This document shows positions 43,069-51,484 of a DNA stretch of 64,000 bases, in pieces (the first letter of the stretch is position 1; each line of letters starts with the position of its first letter). The stretch comes from Tellurirhabdus bombi (GTDB taxonomy: Bacteria > Bacteroidota > Bacteroidia > Cytophagales > Spirosomataceae). The position numbers were made by a program, and so were the translations under genes. The DNA is taken from assembly GCF_021484805.1 (NCBI RefSeq), contig NZ_CP090557.1:3112001-3176000 (forward strand), given 5' to 3'. The notes below the pieces were generated by a model, which did not search any database, was not told the origin of the DNA, and saw only the letters and a program-made list of their open reading frames with translations.

Positions 43069-43641
43069 TTAAGCGCGTTTTGGTTCGTAATGGAGCACAA
43101 CAATGCCGCAGTCAAAGGCAATGGATTTAATTAGGGTCAATCCCTGCTGGTGGTCTAATTGGTTGAAAATAGCCATCCCGTTGCCAATCGCCGTGGGGTT
43201 GATTAGAAGATGAAACTCGTCAATCAAGCCGTGCTGAATGAGGGCCGACACGAACGTGGCACCGCCGTAAACGATAATGTCTTTGCCGTCCTGATTTTTC
43301 AGTTTATTGATTTCATCAGCCAGATCACCTTTGGCCAGAACCGTATTTGCCCAATCAGATTTATCGAGCGTTTTGGTGAAAACAACTTTGTGGGTATTCG
43401 TAAATTTCTGGCCTGCTGAATATTCCGGGTTCTCAGGATTTGCGGCCACGGAACCCCAGTAGGGAATGAACCCTTCGGCCAGCTTTCGGCCCAGGACGAT
43501 GCAATCAACCGGTTCTGTTAAGTCACCAACGTATTGTTTTAATCGATCATCCCAATCCCAGACCGCCCAATCCATTTCGCCGTTCGGGCCCCCGATGTAT
43601 CCATCAAGGGTCATTTGTACTTGCAGTTTTAATTTTCGCAT
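43069..43641 (-). CDS. RibD C-terminal/DHFR-fold reductase family protein
   Basis: A 190-residue protein of the dihydrofolate-reductase-like RibD_C family (QMTLDGYIGGPNGEMDWA, DCIVLGRKLAEGFI, IIVYGGATFVSALIQHGL, IDEFHLLINPTAIG). These proteins bind NADPH and reduce various substrates; the substrate here is unknown. It lies between mnmA and a TIM-barrel isomerase gene, each separated by 275-296-base gaps in which I see no genes. Confidence 0.85.
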   Translation of the reverse strand: MRKLKLQVQMTLDGYIGGPNGEMDWAVWDWDDRLKQYVGDLTEPVDCIVLGRKLAEGFIPYWGSVAANPENPEYSAGQKFTNTHKVVFTKTLDKSDWANTVLAKGDLADEINKLKNQDGKDIIVYGGATFVSALIQHGLIDEFHLLINPTAIGNGMAIFNQLDHQQGLTLIKSIAFDCGIVVLHYEPKRA

Positions 43642-43916
43642 GGTCGTTTTGTTTTTTTACAAAATTAGTCTGTGCCGATTAAAGGAGTGGGTTGTTAATG
43701 CGCCTTTGAAGGGGGTGAATTACGACAAATAAAGTCTTTCCGTTCGTGCGTGGCAGTATCCGTTCAGGCTAGTTTACTAAAATTGCTGGATCAGTAAATA
43801 CGGATAGTTTAATTAGCTACATTTAGTGAGCCATAGCAAAGCCAAATCAGTGGGTAAAAGCACTGTACCAAGCAGAGGCTCAGCTTGGCTCTAGTAGCCG
43901 ATTATTCTTAAACCTC

Positions 43917-44954
43917 ATGAAACCAAATCAAAGCCGTCGTCATTTTCTGGGAGCCTCCGCCGCGTTGGTGGCTGGTGCCGTCCTGGGTCCCAACAAGCTT
44001 TGGGGCGCTCCTGCCCTGATCCGAAACTTAAACAAGCCAAATTCCCTGATTAACGGGGTGCAGATCGGCGTAATTACGTATTCGTACCGGGATATGCCCG
44101 ACCAGAGCGCGGAAGCCACCTTAAAGTATGTGCTCGACAGTGGTATCAGCGCCATTGAGCTCATGGGCACTCCCGTCGAATCGTTCGCGGGGGCACCTAA
44201 AAACACGGTTGACATGCGGAGCATGTACCCACTCATGCGCAAACGCCGCGAAAACCAAACGCTGACCGAGGATGAGCAAAAAACACTGGCTGAAGCCGAA
44301 ACCAAGCTGAAAGCGTACCGGACCGAAATGGCCAACTGGCGGCAAAAGGTGCCTATGGCAAAATTTGAGCAGGTACGGAAGATGTATAACCAGGCGGGTG
44401 TAAGCATTTACGGTTTTAAGCCCGATGCGTTCGGTATGCAGAATTCTGATGCCGAAATAGATTATGGTATGCGTGCAGCTAAGACCTTGGGAGCCAACCA
44501 GATAACGCTCGAACACCCGGTCAACGAAGCCCATACGCTTAAACTAGGTCAGATGGCGCAGAAACACGGCATTCGGGTGGGTTATCATGGGCATGAACAG
44601 CAAACCCCCACGTTCTGGGATGCGGCGCTGGCTCAATCGCCGGGCAACGCTCTGAATTTTGATTTAGGGCACTACATCGCTGCCGGGCAGCCCGACCCGC
44701 TGAATCTGGTTCAGCAAAAACACGACCGCATTGCCAGTATGCACATCAAAGACCGGCAGGCTCCGACGCACGGCAAAGGGAATTTGCCCTGGGGCCAGGG
44801 CGATACGCCACTGAAGGAAGTACTGGGCTTGATGCGCGAAAAAAGATACCAGTTTCCGGCTACTATCGAGTTGGAATACCAGGTTCCCCAAGGATCAACA
44901 TCGGTAGCGGAAGTGAGCAAGTGCTTCGAGTTCTGTCGGAAGATTTTGAGTTAA
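43917..44954 (+). CDS. Exported sugar phosphate isomerase/epimerase-like TIM barrel
   Basis: A 345-residue xylose-isomerase-like TIM barrel with a twin-arginine signal (NQSRRHFLGASAALVAGAV). Barrel and metal-site motifs: ITLEHPVNEAH, GYHGHEQQTP, FDLGHYIAAGQ and TIELEYQ. It is a second exported isomerase of this type in the window, not in operon with an oxidoreductase. The substrate is unknown. It lies 220 bases upstream of the TrpF-like gene. Confidence 0.87.
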   Translation: MKPNQSRRHFLGASAALVAGAVLGPNKLWGAPALIRNLNKPNSLINGVQIGVITYSYRDMPDQSAEATLKYVLDSGISAIELMGTPVESFAGAPKNTVDMRSMYPLMRKRRENQTLTEDEQKTLAEAETKLKAYRTEMANWRQKVPMAKFEQVRKMYNQAGVSIYGFKPDAFGMQNSDAEIDYGMRAAKTLGANQITLEHPVNEAHTLKLGQMAQKHGIRVGYHGHEQQTPTFWDAALAQSPGNALNFDLGHYIAAGQPDPLNLVQQKHDRIASMHIKDRQAPTHGKGNLPWGQGDTPLKEVLGLMREKRYQFPATIELEYQVPQGSTSVAEVSKCFEFCRKILS

Positions 44955-45175
44955 TCATCTGAAAAGATAGGAGAAATAACGCGGGCTACGTCGGGTCAAA
45001 GCAGGTGCAATCGCCAGTTACCCGCCGTCGCTCGTTTTTCTGCTTAATAGACAGGAAACAAACAAAAGTATTCGCGAGGGAATACGAAAACTTTAGCCAA
45101 TAGTGGACAGTTGATCATACAGAATTACTTTTGCCTCGCGCAAAGAATTATCAACTGTTCACTAATATCTCCAAA

Positions 45176-45796
45176 ATGGCTCTGAAAACAACCGTCAAGA
45201 TTAGCAACGTTACGAACCTCAGTGATGCCCGGTATTGCGCCGGAATGGGGGTAGACCTGTTAGGCTTTTCCATGGACGAAGATTCCGAACAATACATCGA
45301 GCCGAAAAAATTTGAAGAAATTCGGTCCTGGGTGGCGGGCGTGCAAATCATCGGCGAAACAGCGGTAACGGATCCGGAGACGCTTGATGCGCTGCTGGAA
45401 ACCTACCAGCCAGACGGCGTGCAGGTCGAAGAGGCTTCGCTGGTGCCCTATGTCGCTTCCTTTAATTTGCCCGTCATCCTGAAACTGGATCTGGCCCTGC
45501 TGACCCTGGACCAGATGGAAGCGCTGCTGACGGCGAATTACGCAGGGCTGACTTATATTTTACTGGAAAGTAAAGCGGCGTTCAACCTGGACGAAGAACT
45601 TAAAACGGCTCTGCAGCGGCTTGCCGACCGGTATTCCTTGTTACTAGGCACGGGGGTTACGGCCGAAAATATTCATGACCTGCTGACTGATATGCCCATT
45701 AAAGGCATTGCGTTGACCGGTGGGCAAGAGGATCGCCCCGGCTACCGTGAATTTGGTGAACTCATGGATATTCTGGAAATACTGGAGGAAGATTAA
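45176..45796 (+). CDS. TrpF-like (phosphoribosylanthranilate isomerase-like) protein lacking catalytic residues
   Basis: 206 residues from ATG 45176 (MALKTTVKISNVTNLSDARY); an in-frame TTG lies 15 codons upstream. The sequence aligns by eye with TrpF: VKISNVTNLSDA matches VKICGITRPEDA, and the C-terminal strand has GTGVTAENI. The catalytic Cys position is Ser10 and the catalytic Asp (VDVSSGVE) is Ala (IALTGGQE). It therefore probably lacks isomerase activity and may serve as a phosphate-ligand-binding or scaffold protein. No trp genes are nearby. Confidence 0.65.
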   Translation: MALKTTVKISNVTNLSDARYCAGMGVDLLGFSMDEDSEQYIEPKKFEEIRSWVAGVQIIGETAVTDPETLDALLETYQPDGVQVEEASLVPYVASFNLPVILKLDLALLTLDQMEALLTANYAGLTYILLESKAAFNLDEELKTALQRLADRYSLLLGTGVTAENIHDLLTDMPIKGIALTGGQEDRPGYREFGELMDILEILEED

Positions 45797-45835
45797 CCAG
45801 CCTTTCAAGCTTATTTATGGCTTGGTTAAACACAG

Positions 45836-45854
45836 TAGTTGGTAATACCAACTA
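45836..45854. promoter_or_regulatory. 19-bp perfect palindrome upstream of the PspC gene
   Basis: TAGTTGGTA-A-TACCAACTA has 9-bp arms and one central base. It lies 40 bases after the TrpF-like stop and 106 bases before the PspC start, upstream of the promoter at 45907-45937. No T-run follows. It looks like a dimeric-regulator site for the envelope-stress pair; which regulator binds is unknown. Confidence 0.55.
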
Positions 45855-45906
45855 TCCAGCAAAAACCCCTCTTCATCCTGTCCGGCATCCATTCTTATAA
45901 CTCACC

Positions 45907-45937
45907 TTGAGAACAAGGCCGGATAGGGCTACGTTTA
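45907..45937 (+). promoter_or_regulatory. Predicted promoter of the PspC-LiaI operon
   Basis: TTG at 45907-45909 and TACGTTTA at 45930-45937, a 7/8 match to TAnnTTTG, are separated by 20 bases. The ATG at 45961 is 23 bases further on, which also supports that start over upstream in-frame codons. Confidence 0.55.
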
Positions 45938-45960
45938 CATCGTCAAAACAACAAAATGCC

Positions 45961-46467
45961 ATGAGACGATTAGAACGTTTGCGCGAAGATGCTGTCCTGG
46001 GCGGGGTTGCCGCCGGACTGGCTGACTATTTTAAGGTCGATAAAGTCCTCTTTCGGGTTTTATTTATTGTGGGCATTTTTCTGCCGAGTTTCCCTTCTTT
46101 GCTGGTATACATTATCTTGTGGATCGCCTTGCCCGAGCGGAAATTCGGCTATGCGACTGCATCTGAGTCCGATCAATCCAATGTTTTCTCTAATCCTGAA
46201 ACAGTTATGAGTCGTAACAATGAACAAAGTGGTAGTCTGGTAGGTGGAGCCATCCTAATCGTGATCGGTTTGGTTTTCTTCCTGCGGGAGTGGTTTGATA
46301 TTGACATTGACTGGGGAAAGCTTTGGCCGCTGTTCCTGATTGGGCTGGGTATCTGGTTGCTGGTGAAAGACCGAAACAAGCCGCATGATCCCTGGAACGA
46401 TGGCACCAATCCCGGCTCGTCCTACGGGGGAACCTATCCGCCGAACAATCCGCAGCAACCGCTTTAA
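45961..46467 (+). CDS. PspC domain membrane protein
   Basis: 168 residues from ATG 45961 (MRRLERLREDAVLGGVAAGL), with the predicted promoter just upstream. The N-terminal PspC domain has one long hydrophobic helix (RVLFIVGIFLPSFPSLLVYIILWIALP). The middle and C-terminal part contains a second membrane segment pair (GGAILIVIGLVFFLREWF; LWPLFLIGLGIWLLV), as in LiaI/DUF5668 proteins. PspC-like proteins respond to envelope stress. It is cotranscribed with the next gene, 11 bases downstream. Confidence 0.85.
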   Translation: MRRLERLREDAVLGGVAAGLADYFKVDKVLFRVLFIVGIFLPSFPSLLVYIILWIALPERKFGYATASESDQSNVFSNPETVMSRNNEQSGSLVGGAILIVIGLVFFLREWFDIDIDWGKLWPLFLIGLGIWLLVKDRNKPHDPWNDGTNPGSSYGGTYPPNNPQQPL

Positions 46468-46478
46468 TTTAGCTAGTC

Positions 46479-47438
46479 ATGCAAACAAGAGGTATTTTTC
46501 CGGCTGTTCTACTTATTACCGTTGGGGTTATTTTTCTGGGTGAGAATTACGGCTGGTTTCATCTGGACTGGAGTATATTCTCCCGATTCTGGCCCTTATT
46601 GCTGGTTCTGGCGGGTGTCAATATTATTCTGCGACGGCGGCAAAGTTCTGCCGCCGTTGTGACAACCATTCTGCTCGCTATTGCCGTGCCCCTGGCCATT
46701 GTGAGTGCTATGCGTTCTAACAACGGCGATTTTCAGGTTGGTATCCATGATAACGATCGCTGGAATGACAGTGAGGAAGAAGACGAAGAAGAGGCTGAAG
46801 AGAGCAAGGTACAGATCAACCACTTTGCCGAGCCGATGGATTCAACAATCAGGCAGGCTACCTTAAAATTTGAAGGGGGCGCGGGCTTTTTCACGATTGG
46901 GACCGCCTCGGATAGCCTCGTTGAAGCGAACTCGCAGGTGACAGTCACCAACTACAGCATGAGCGTCGAAAAAAATGACAATAATGCCGCGGTGGTTAGC
47001 ATGCGCCTGAACGACGACCAGGTTAATCTGAAAAGAGGAAAGCTTAAAAATCGGGTTGACCTGAAGTTAAATGACAAGCCTTTCTGGGATTTCGACCTGG
47101 ACTTTGGCGCCGGACAGGCCGATCTGGATTTGAGTTCCTACGCCGTTCGTTCGTTGGATCTGGAAACAGGAGCCGCCAAAATTGACCTGAAGCTAGGCGA
47201 TAAGGCCGCCGAATCAGACATAAAAATCTCGTCCGGAGTAGCTGCTTTGACGATTCGGGTGCCAAGAACGGTTGGTTGTCAGATTGAGGCCGATGGCGCT
47301 TTGAATGTAAAGAATTTCGAAGGGTTCAATGAAGTAAGCGACGGAATCTACCAGAGTTCTGGGTATACGCAAAGTACCAAGAAAATTACCATTCGTTATG
47401 AGAGTGGTATCTCGAAAATCAGAGTAGAGCGTTACTAA
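46479..47438 (+). CDS. LiaI/LiaF-like (DUF5668) membrane protein with adhesin-like beta domain
   Basis: A 319-residue protein. An N-terminal DUF5668/LiaI-type membrane pair (AVLLITVGVIFLGENYGWF; FWPLLLVLAGVNIIL) is followed by a third helix, a strongly acidic stretch (EEEDEEEAEE, about residues 94-107) and a C-terminal beta-helical domain like the LiaF/toastrack region (FDLDFGAGQADLDLSS; GAAKIDLKLGD). LiaF-type proteins modulate cell-envelope stress sensors. Partner of the PspC protein encoded just upstream. A terminator at 47442 ends the operon. Confidence 0.83.
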   Translation: MQTRGIFPAVLLITVGVIFLGENYGWFHLDWSIFSRFWPLLLVLAGVNIILRRRQSSAAVVTTILLAIAVPLAIVSAMRSNNGDFQVGIHDNDRWNDSEEEDEEEAEESKVQINHFAEPMDSTIRQATLKFEGGAGFFTIGTASDSLVEANSQVTVTNYSMSVEKNDNNAAVVSMRLNDDQVNLKRGKLKNRVDLKLNDKPFWDFDLDFGAGQADLDLSSYAVRSLDLETGAAKIDLKLGDKAAESDIKISSGVAALTIRVPRTVGCQIEADGALNVKNFEGFNEVSDGIYQSSGYTQSTKKITIRYESGISKIRVERY

Positions 47439-47441
47439 AAA

Positions 47442-47467
47442 AGAGGGGAGCCGTTTAGCTCCCCTCT
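47442..47467. terminator. Shared terminator between the LiaF-like and M1 peptidase genes
   Basis: AGAGGGGAGC and GCTCCCCTCT form a 10-bp perfect stem with a six-base loop. It begins three bases after the LiaF-like stop and lies five bases past the M1 gene's stop. On the minus strand it is followed by TTTTTT, so it mainly terminates the peptidase transcript, and weakly the plus-strand operon. Confidence 0.88.
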
Positions 47468-47472
47468 GCCAT

Positions 47473-49113
47473 TTAAAGACCTGCGCTTCGTTTAACCAGG
47501 ACGTAGTAATTGGCGTCAACGGTCAACGCCGTGGCCTTGGCCGCTTTAAGCGTTTGCCACTGGGTAGTTGGCTTCAGGTTCTGCGAAGGACCCGCTTCGT
47601 TCAGACAAACCCGTACCGGCATGTCAAAACCGGCAACGCAGTTGGTCCAGCGGTATTTAATCTGGCCATTGGTCACTTGGTATTCCAGCGTAGGAACCCG
47701 CGTATCGCGCAAATATTGATCGAATACTTTTTGCAGTTTGATGCCGGTTTGCTGGATCATGAAATCTTCGATCTGCTTACCGTCAACGGTTTGGTGGTAG
47801 AATTGCTTGTTCATTCCCCGCAAAACCTGCCGCCACCGCTCATCGTTACTCACCAGCTGCCGGATCGTATGCAGCATGTTTCCCCCTTTGTAGTACATAT
47901 CGCCCGAGCCGGATTTATTGACGCCGTAGGTTCCAATTATCGGCTGGTCGTTGCGGATGTTATGGCGGGTACCAATCACATACATGGCACCGGCGGCTTT
48001 GCCGTAATAATGCTCCGTAAATAGGTTTTCGGAATAGTTGGTAAAGCTTTCGTGAACCCACATATCGGCCACATCCTTATAGGTGATGTTGTTGGCAAAC
48101 CACTCGTGACCCGATTCGTGGATGATGATGAAATCCCAGAGCATTCCGTAGCCCGTGCCGGACAGGTCGCGGCCCAGATAACCGTTCCGAAACTTGTTGC
48201 CGTAGGTCACGGAGCTTTGGTGTTCCATGCCCAGGTAGGGCGTTTCGACCAGCTTAAAACCGTCTTCGTAAAAAGGGTAGGGGCCAAACCAGTGCTCGAA
48301 CGCCCGTAGCATTTTCTTCGCCTGCTGGAACTGCTTGCGGGCCATCGCTTCGTGTTCGGGCAGAGCGTAAAAACTAAGGTCCAGTTGGCCTTTTTCGCCC
48401 TGTAACGTGTCAGACCAGTTGATGTACCGGCCAATATTCAGGTTAACGCCGTAGTTGTTAATTGGGTTACTCACAAACCAGTCGAACGTATGCGTTCCGT
48501 CATTATTCTCGACAACGCGTCGCAAACGGCCGTTCGACACGTCTTTCAGGTCTTTGGGAACGGTCACGCTGATCAACATGCTATCGGGTTCGTCGTACAT
48601 GTGGTCTTTGCAGGGCCACCAGGCGCTGGCTCCCAAACCCTGGCAGGACGTAGCAATAAACCAATGCCCCGTTGAATCGCGCGACCAGGTGACACCGCCG
48701 TCCCAGGGCGGGCGCTTCGCTACGCGCGGCTTACCGGAATAATGAACCACAACCGACTCTTTTTTACCGGGTTGCTGGCCTTTTTTTAGCGTGACAAAAT
48801 AGGCGTCGCCGTCCTGTCGAAAAGGAAGCTCTTGACCATCCTGCTCAACTTTGAGCATGCGCAAAGGACGCTGTAAATCGACCTGGAGTTCCTGCGCTGC
48901 TTTCAGCACGTTGTAGTGAATGGTGGTGCTGCCACTCAGGGTGCTGTCGGTTGGGTTCACACGCACCTGGAGGTGATAAAAAGTTAAGTCCCACCAGGCC
49001 CGCTGGGGCGTAATGGACCCGCGCAAGGTATCGTCGTGCGTAAAAATATAGCGCTGAGCCGAAGCCGTCAGGGAAACCAACAGCGCCGTTATTACCAGAA
49101 AAAACTTCTGCAT
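47473..49113 (-). CDS. M1 family zinc metallopeptidase, secreted
   Basis: A 546-residue aminopeptidase-N-type protein with a signal peptide (FFLVITALLVSLTASAQ). The zinc motif is HESGH (His332-Glu333-...-His336) with the third ligand Glu355 in VHESF. The upstream substrate motif reads GMEHQ (Gly295-Gln299), where many M1 enzymes have GAMEN. It lacks the long C-terminal helical domain of full-size PepN, so it is a short M1 form. It likely degrades peptides in the periplasm. It follows the S9 peptidase gene on the same strand. Confidence 0.92.
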   Translation of the reverse strand: MQKFFLVITALLVSLTASAQRYIFTHDDTLRGSITPQRAWWDLTFYHLQVRVNPTDSTLSGSTTIHYNVLKAAQELQVDLQRPLRMLKVEQDGQELPFRQDGDAYFVTLKKGQQPGKKESVVVHYSGKPRVAKRPPWDGGVTWSRDSTGHWFIATSCQGLGASAWWPCKDHMYDEPDSMLISVTVPKDLKDVSNGRLRRVVENNDGTHTFDWFVSNPINNYGVNLNIGRYINWSDTLQGEKGQLDLSFYALPEHEAMARKQFQQAKKMLRAFEHWFGPYPFYEDGFKLVETPYLGMEHQSSVTYGNKFRNGYLGRDLSGTGYGMLWDFIIIHESGHEWFANNITYKDVADMWVHESFTNYSENLFTEHYYGKAAGAMYVIGTRHNIRNDQPIIGTYGVNKSGSGDMYYKGGNMLHTIRQLVSNDERWRQVLRGMNKQFYHQTVDGKQIEDFMIQQTGIKLQKVFDQYLRDTRVPTLEYQVTNGQIKYRWTNCVAGFDMPVRVCLNEAGPSQNLKPTTQWQTLKAAKATALTVDANYYVLVKRSAGL

Positions 49114-49128
49114 GGTAATTAAAATTAA

Positions 49129-49155
49129 TTCCCGCCCCTTTATAAGAGGCGGGAA
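49129..49155 (-). terminator. Intercistronic hairpin between the S9 and M1 peptidase genes
   Basis: TTCCCGCC (49129-49136) pairs with GGCGGGAA (49148-49155), extended inward after one mismatch. It begins 10 bases after the S9 stop and lies 16 bases before the M1 start. On the minus strand AATTAATTTTAATT follows. It may act as a terminator/attenuator or RNA-stability element that lowers M1 expression relative to S9. Confidence 0.65.
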
Positions 49156-49164
49156 AGGGTGAAA

Positions 49165-51366
49165 TTAACGGGCGCCTGGGGGGCAATGTTCTTTTAAATA
49201 GCGCGTGAAGAGTGTCCGCAAATGTTGGTTGGTTCCGGCGCCTTCCGAAATGCCGTGGGTTCGGTTGGGATACGGCATGACCTGAAACTGTTTGTTGTGT
49301 TTAATCAGCTCATTAATCAGAACTTCGGCGTTGGAATAGTGCACGTTATCGTCGCCGGTACCGTGAATGTAAAGCAGATTTCCCCGCAGGTTTTTCGCGT
49401 ACGTTACGGGCGATCCGGCCACGAAATCCTCGCGGTTTTCCTGCGGCAGACCCATGTAGCGTTCCTGGTAGATGTTGTCGTAGAATAACTGATTACCCAC
49501 GGCGGCTACCGAAATACCCGTTTTGTAAATATCTGGATACTGGAACAACAGGTGCAGTGTCGTCGAACCGCCACCACTCCAGCCCCAAACGGCTACGCGG
49601 CTGGTGTCGAGGTACGACCGCTGCTGGAACAATTTCTTGGCACCCATCGCCTGATCGCGAATATTCAGGCGACCAATCTGGCGGTAAATGGCTTTCCGCC
49701 AGGCGGCTCCTTTGAGGTTGGGCGTTCCCCGGTTGTCCAGGGCAATGTAGCAATAGCCTTCTTTGGCCATGTCGCCGTCAAATAAACGATTGCTGCCTGC
49801 GCCAAAAACATCGTTGGTTGTGGTTGTGGCCGGTTCGCCGTACACGTAAAAAACAACCGGGTATTTTTTCGTGCTGTCAAAGGGCACGGGCTTGGCCATC
49901 CAACCGTTTAGCGTTACGCCATCGTCGGTAGTGACCGTGAAAAGCTCCAGATTCTGGGCTGGACTTGGTTTGCTGGTGGCCGCAATGCTCTCGGCTTCTT
50001 TCAAAGGCTTATGGCTCGGCAAGCTAATCCATTCCTGCGCCGGGAAAGTTTTGTAGTTTGAAAAGCTGTGCGTGGCCCATTTCGCATTGGGAGAAATATT
50101 GTACGAGTGCGTTCCGGCTAGACTCGCGGGCGAAAGCTGTTCCAGTTTGCCTTTGCCATCCATTTTGACGCGGTACAGATACCGCTGAATCGGGTTGTTC
50201 GGTGACGCAATGAAGTAAACGTAATTCGTCGCTTCGTCGATTCGGCTGATGGAAGCGATGTCGTATTTGCCCGTCGTGAGCAGAGTTTCTTTCTTGCCGT
50301 CGCGGGTCAGTTTGTAGATGTGCCGCCAGCCGTCTTTCTCCGATACCCAGACAAAACTTTTACCGCCTTCGAGCCAGTGCCAGCCAACGGGTTCGTCTTT
50401 GGCGTCAATCCAAGCGGTAGACGTTTCCTTGTAGATGGGTTGCGCGGTTCCGTTGCCGCTTTGGCAGATATAAAGCTGGCTTTCGTTTTGTTTCCGATTG
50501 AGTTGCTGCACGATAAGCTCCTGTGTTGCCGGAATCCATTCCATGCGGGCCAGGTAATTTTGCTGCGGATCGCCGGGAACAGCGAGCCAGGTGGTTGGGC
50601 CACCAGAGGCGCTCACCACGCCGACGCGGGTGGGCGAAGGTGCCTCACCAACTTTAGGGTATTCAACCGGTACGACAAACGAGTAGAGCGAATCGGTGGT
50701 ATTAAGCATCAAATAATCCCGGATTCCACTGGCATCGACCTGCCAGTAAGCAATTTTCTGACCATCCGGGCTCCAGCGGAAGCCGTCGCGGCAATCCAGT
50801 TCTTCTTCGTACACCCAGTCGAACGTACCGTTGATCCGCTTGCGCGTGCCGTCGGTGGTCAGGGCGGTGGTCTGTCCGTTAGCGATGTTTTCAACGTAGA
50901 TGTTGCGCTCGCTGACGTAGGCAACGCGCGTGCCGTCGGGGGAGATTTTGGCAAACATCAGCGACTGGCTAGGCTTGTCTTTGCCAATCTGACGCAGTTG
51001 TTTGGTGTTGCGATTAAGAATCCAATAGTCGCCCCGGGTATTCTGCCGCCAGACGCGGGCCGTATTGGTAAAAATGAGCATTTTCGAGTCGTCGTCGCTA
51101 AACGCGTAACTCGCAATGGGGAGACTCTTTCCGCCAACCTGCAATTGTTCGCCCGCTACCAGCACCGTTTCCTGATTCGTGGCAACATCCGTTTTTACCA
51201 GCGAACCATTCTTGATTGTTGTATACGAATTTCCGTCTTTGGTCCAGGTAATGGGCCGATTCCCGCGCTGAGCGGCCAATTTTGACGAAAGAATACACGT
51301 AAGTAAAAAAACAAAACCCAGCCTTCTCAATGAAAGGTGGTTGAGAGGAAGACTAAAATAACTCAT
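49165..51366 (-). CDS. S9 family serine peptidase (DPP4/prolyl-oligopeptidase type), secreted
   Basis: A 733-residue protein with a signal peptide (FVFLLTCILSSKLAAQ). An N-terminal beta-propeller (DPPIV_N) is followed by the alpha/beta-hydrolase peptidase domain. Triad positions: Ser597 in GWGWSGGGSTT, Asp672/673 in GTGDDNVHY and His704 in NRTHGISEG. The family's Tyr in GWSYGG is Gly here, as in some Bacteroidota enzymes. It likely removes dipeptides, perhaps X-Pro, from peptides. It forms a possible operon with the M1 peptidase gene. Confidence 0.93.
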   Translation of the reverse strand: MSYFSLPLNHLSLRRLGFVFLLTCILSSKLAAQRGNRPITWTKDGNSYTTIKNGSLVKTDVATNQETVLVAGEQLQVGGKSLPIASYAFSDDDSKMLIFTNTARVWRQNTRGDYWILNRNTKQLRQIGKDKPSQSLMFAKISPDGTRVAYVSERNIYVENIANGQTTALTTDGTRKRINGTFDWVYEEELDCRDGFRWSPDGQKIAYWQVDASGIRDYLMLNTTDSLYSFVVPVEYPKVGEAPSPTRVGVVSASGGPTTWLAVPGDPQQNYLARMEWIPATQELIVQQLNRKQNESQLYICQSGNGTAQPIYKETSTAWIDAKDEPVGWHWLEGGKSFVWVSEKDGWRHIYKLTRDGKKETLLTTGKYDIASISRIDEATNYVYFIASPNNPIQRYLYRVKMDGKGKLEQLSPASLAGTHSYNISPNAKWATHSFSNYKTFPAQEWISLPSHKPLKEAESIAATSKPSPAQNLELFTVTTDDGVTLNGWMAKPVPFDSTKKYPVVFYVYGEPATTTTNDVFGAGSNRLFDGDMAKEGYCYIALDNRGTPNLKGAAWRKAIYRQIGRLNIRDQAMGAKKLFQQRSYLDTSRVAVWGWSGGGSTTLHLLFQYPDIYKTGISVAAVGNQLFYDNIYQERYMGLPQENREDFVAGSPVTYAKNLRGNLLYIHGTGDDNVHYSNAEVLINELIKHNKQFQVMPYPNRTHGISEGAGTNQHLRTLFTRYLKEHCPPGAR

Positions 51367-51484
51367 ATCCGCAAAATGCGATTTAAATAAAGGTGTTTTT
51401 GGTACAACAATATACCGCAGAATCGTGAAGTAGTAAAATAGAAGGTAAAATAATACCGATTCTGGTTAAATTATAAGAAACGGG

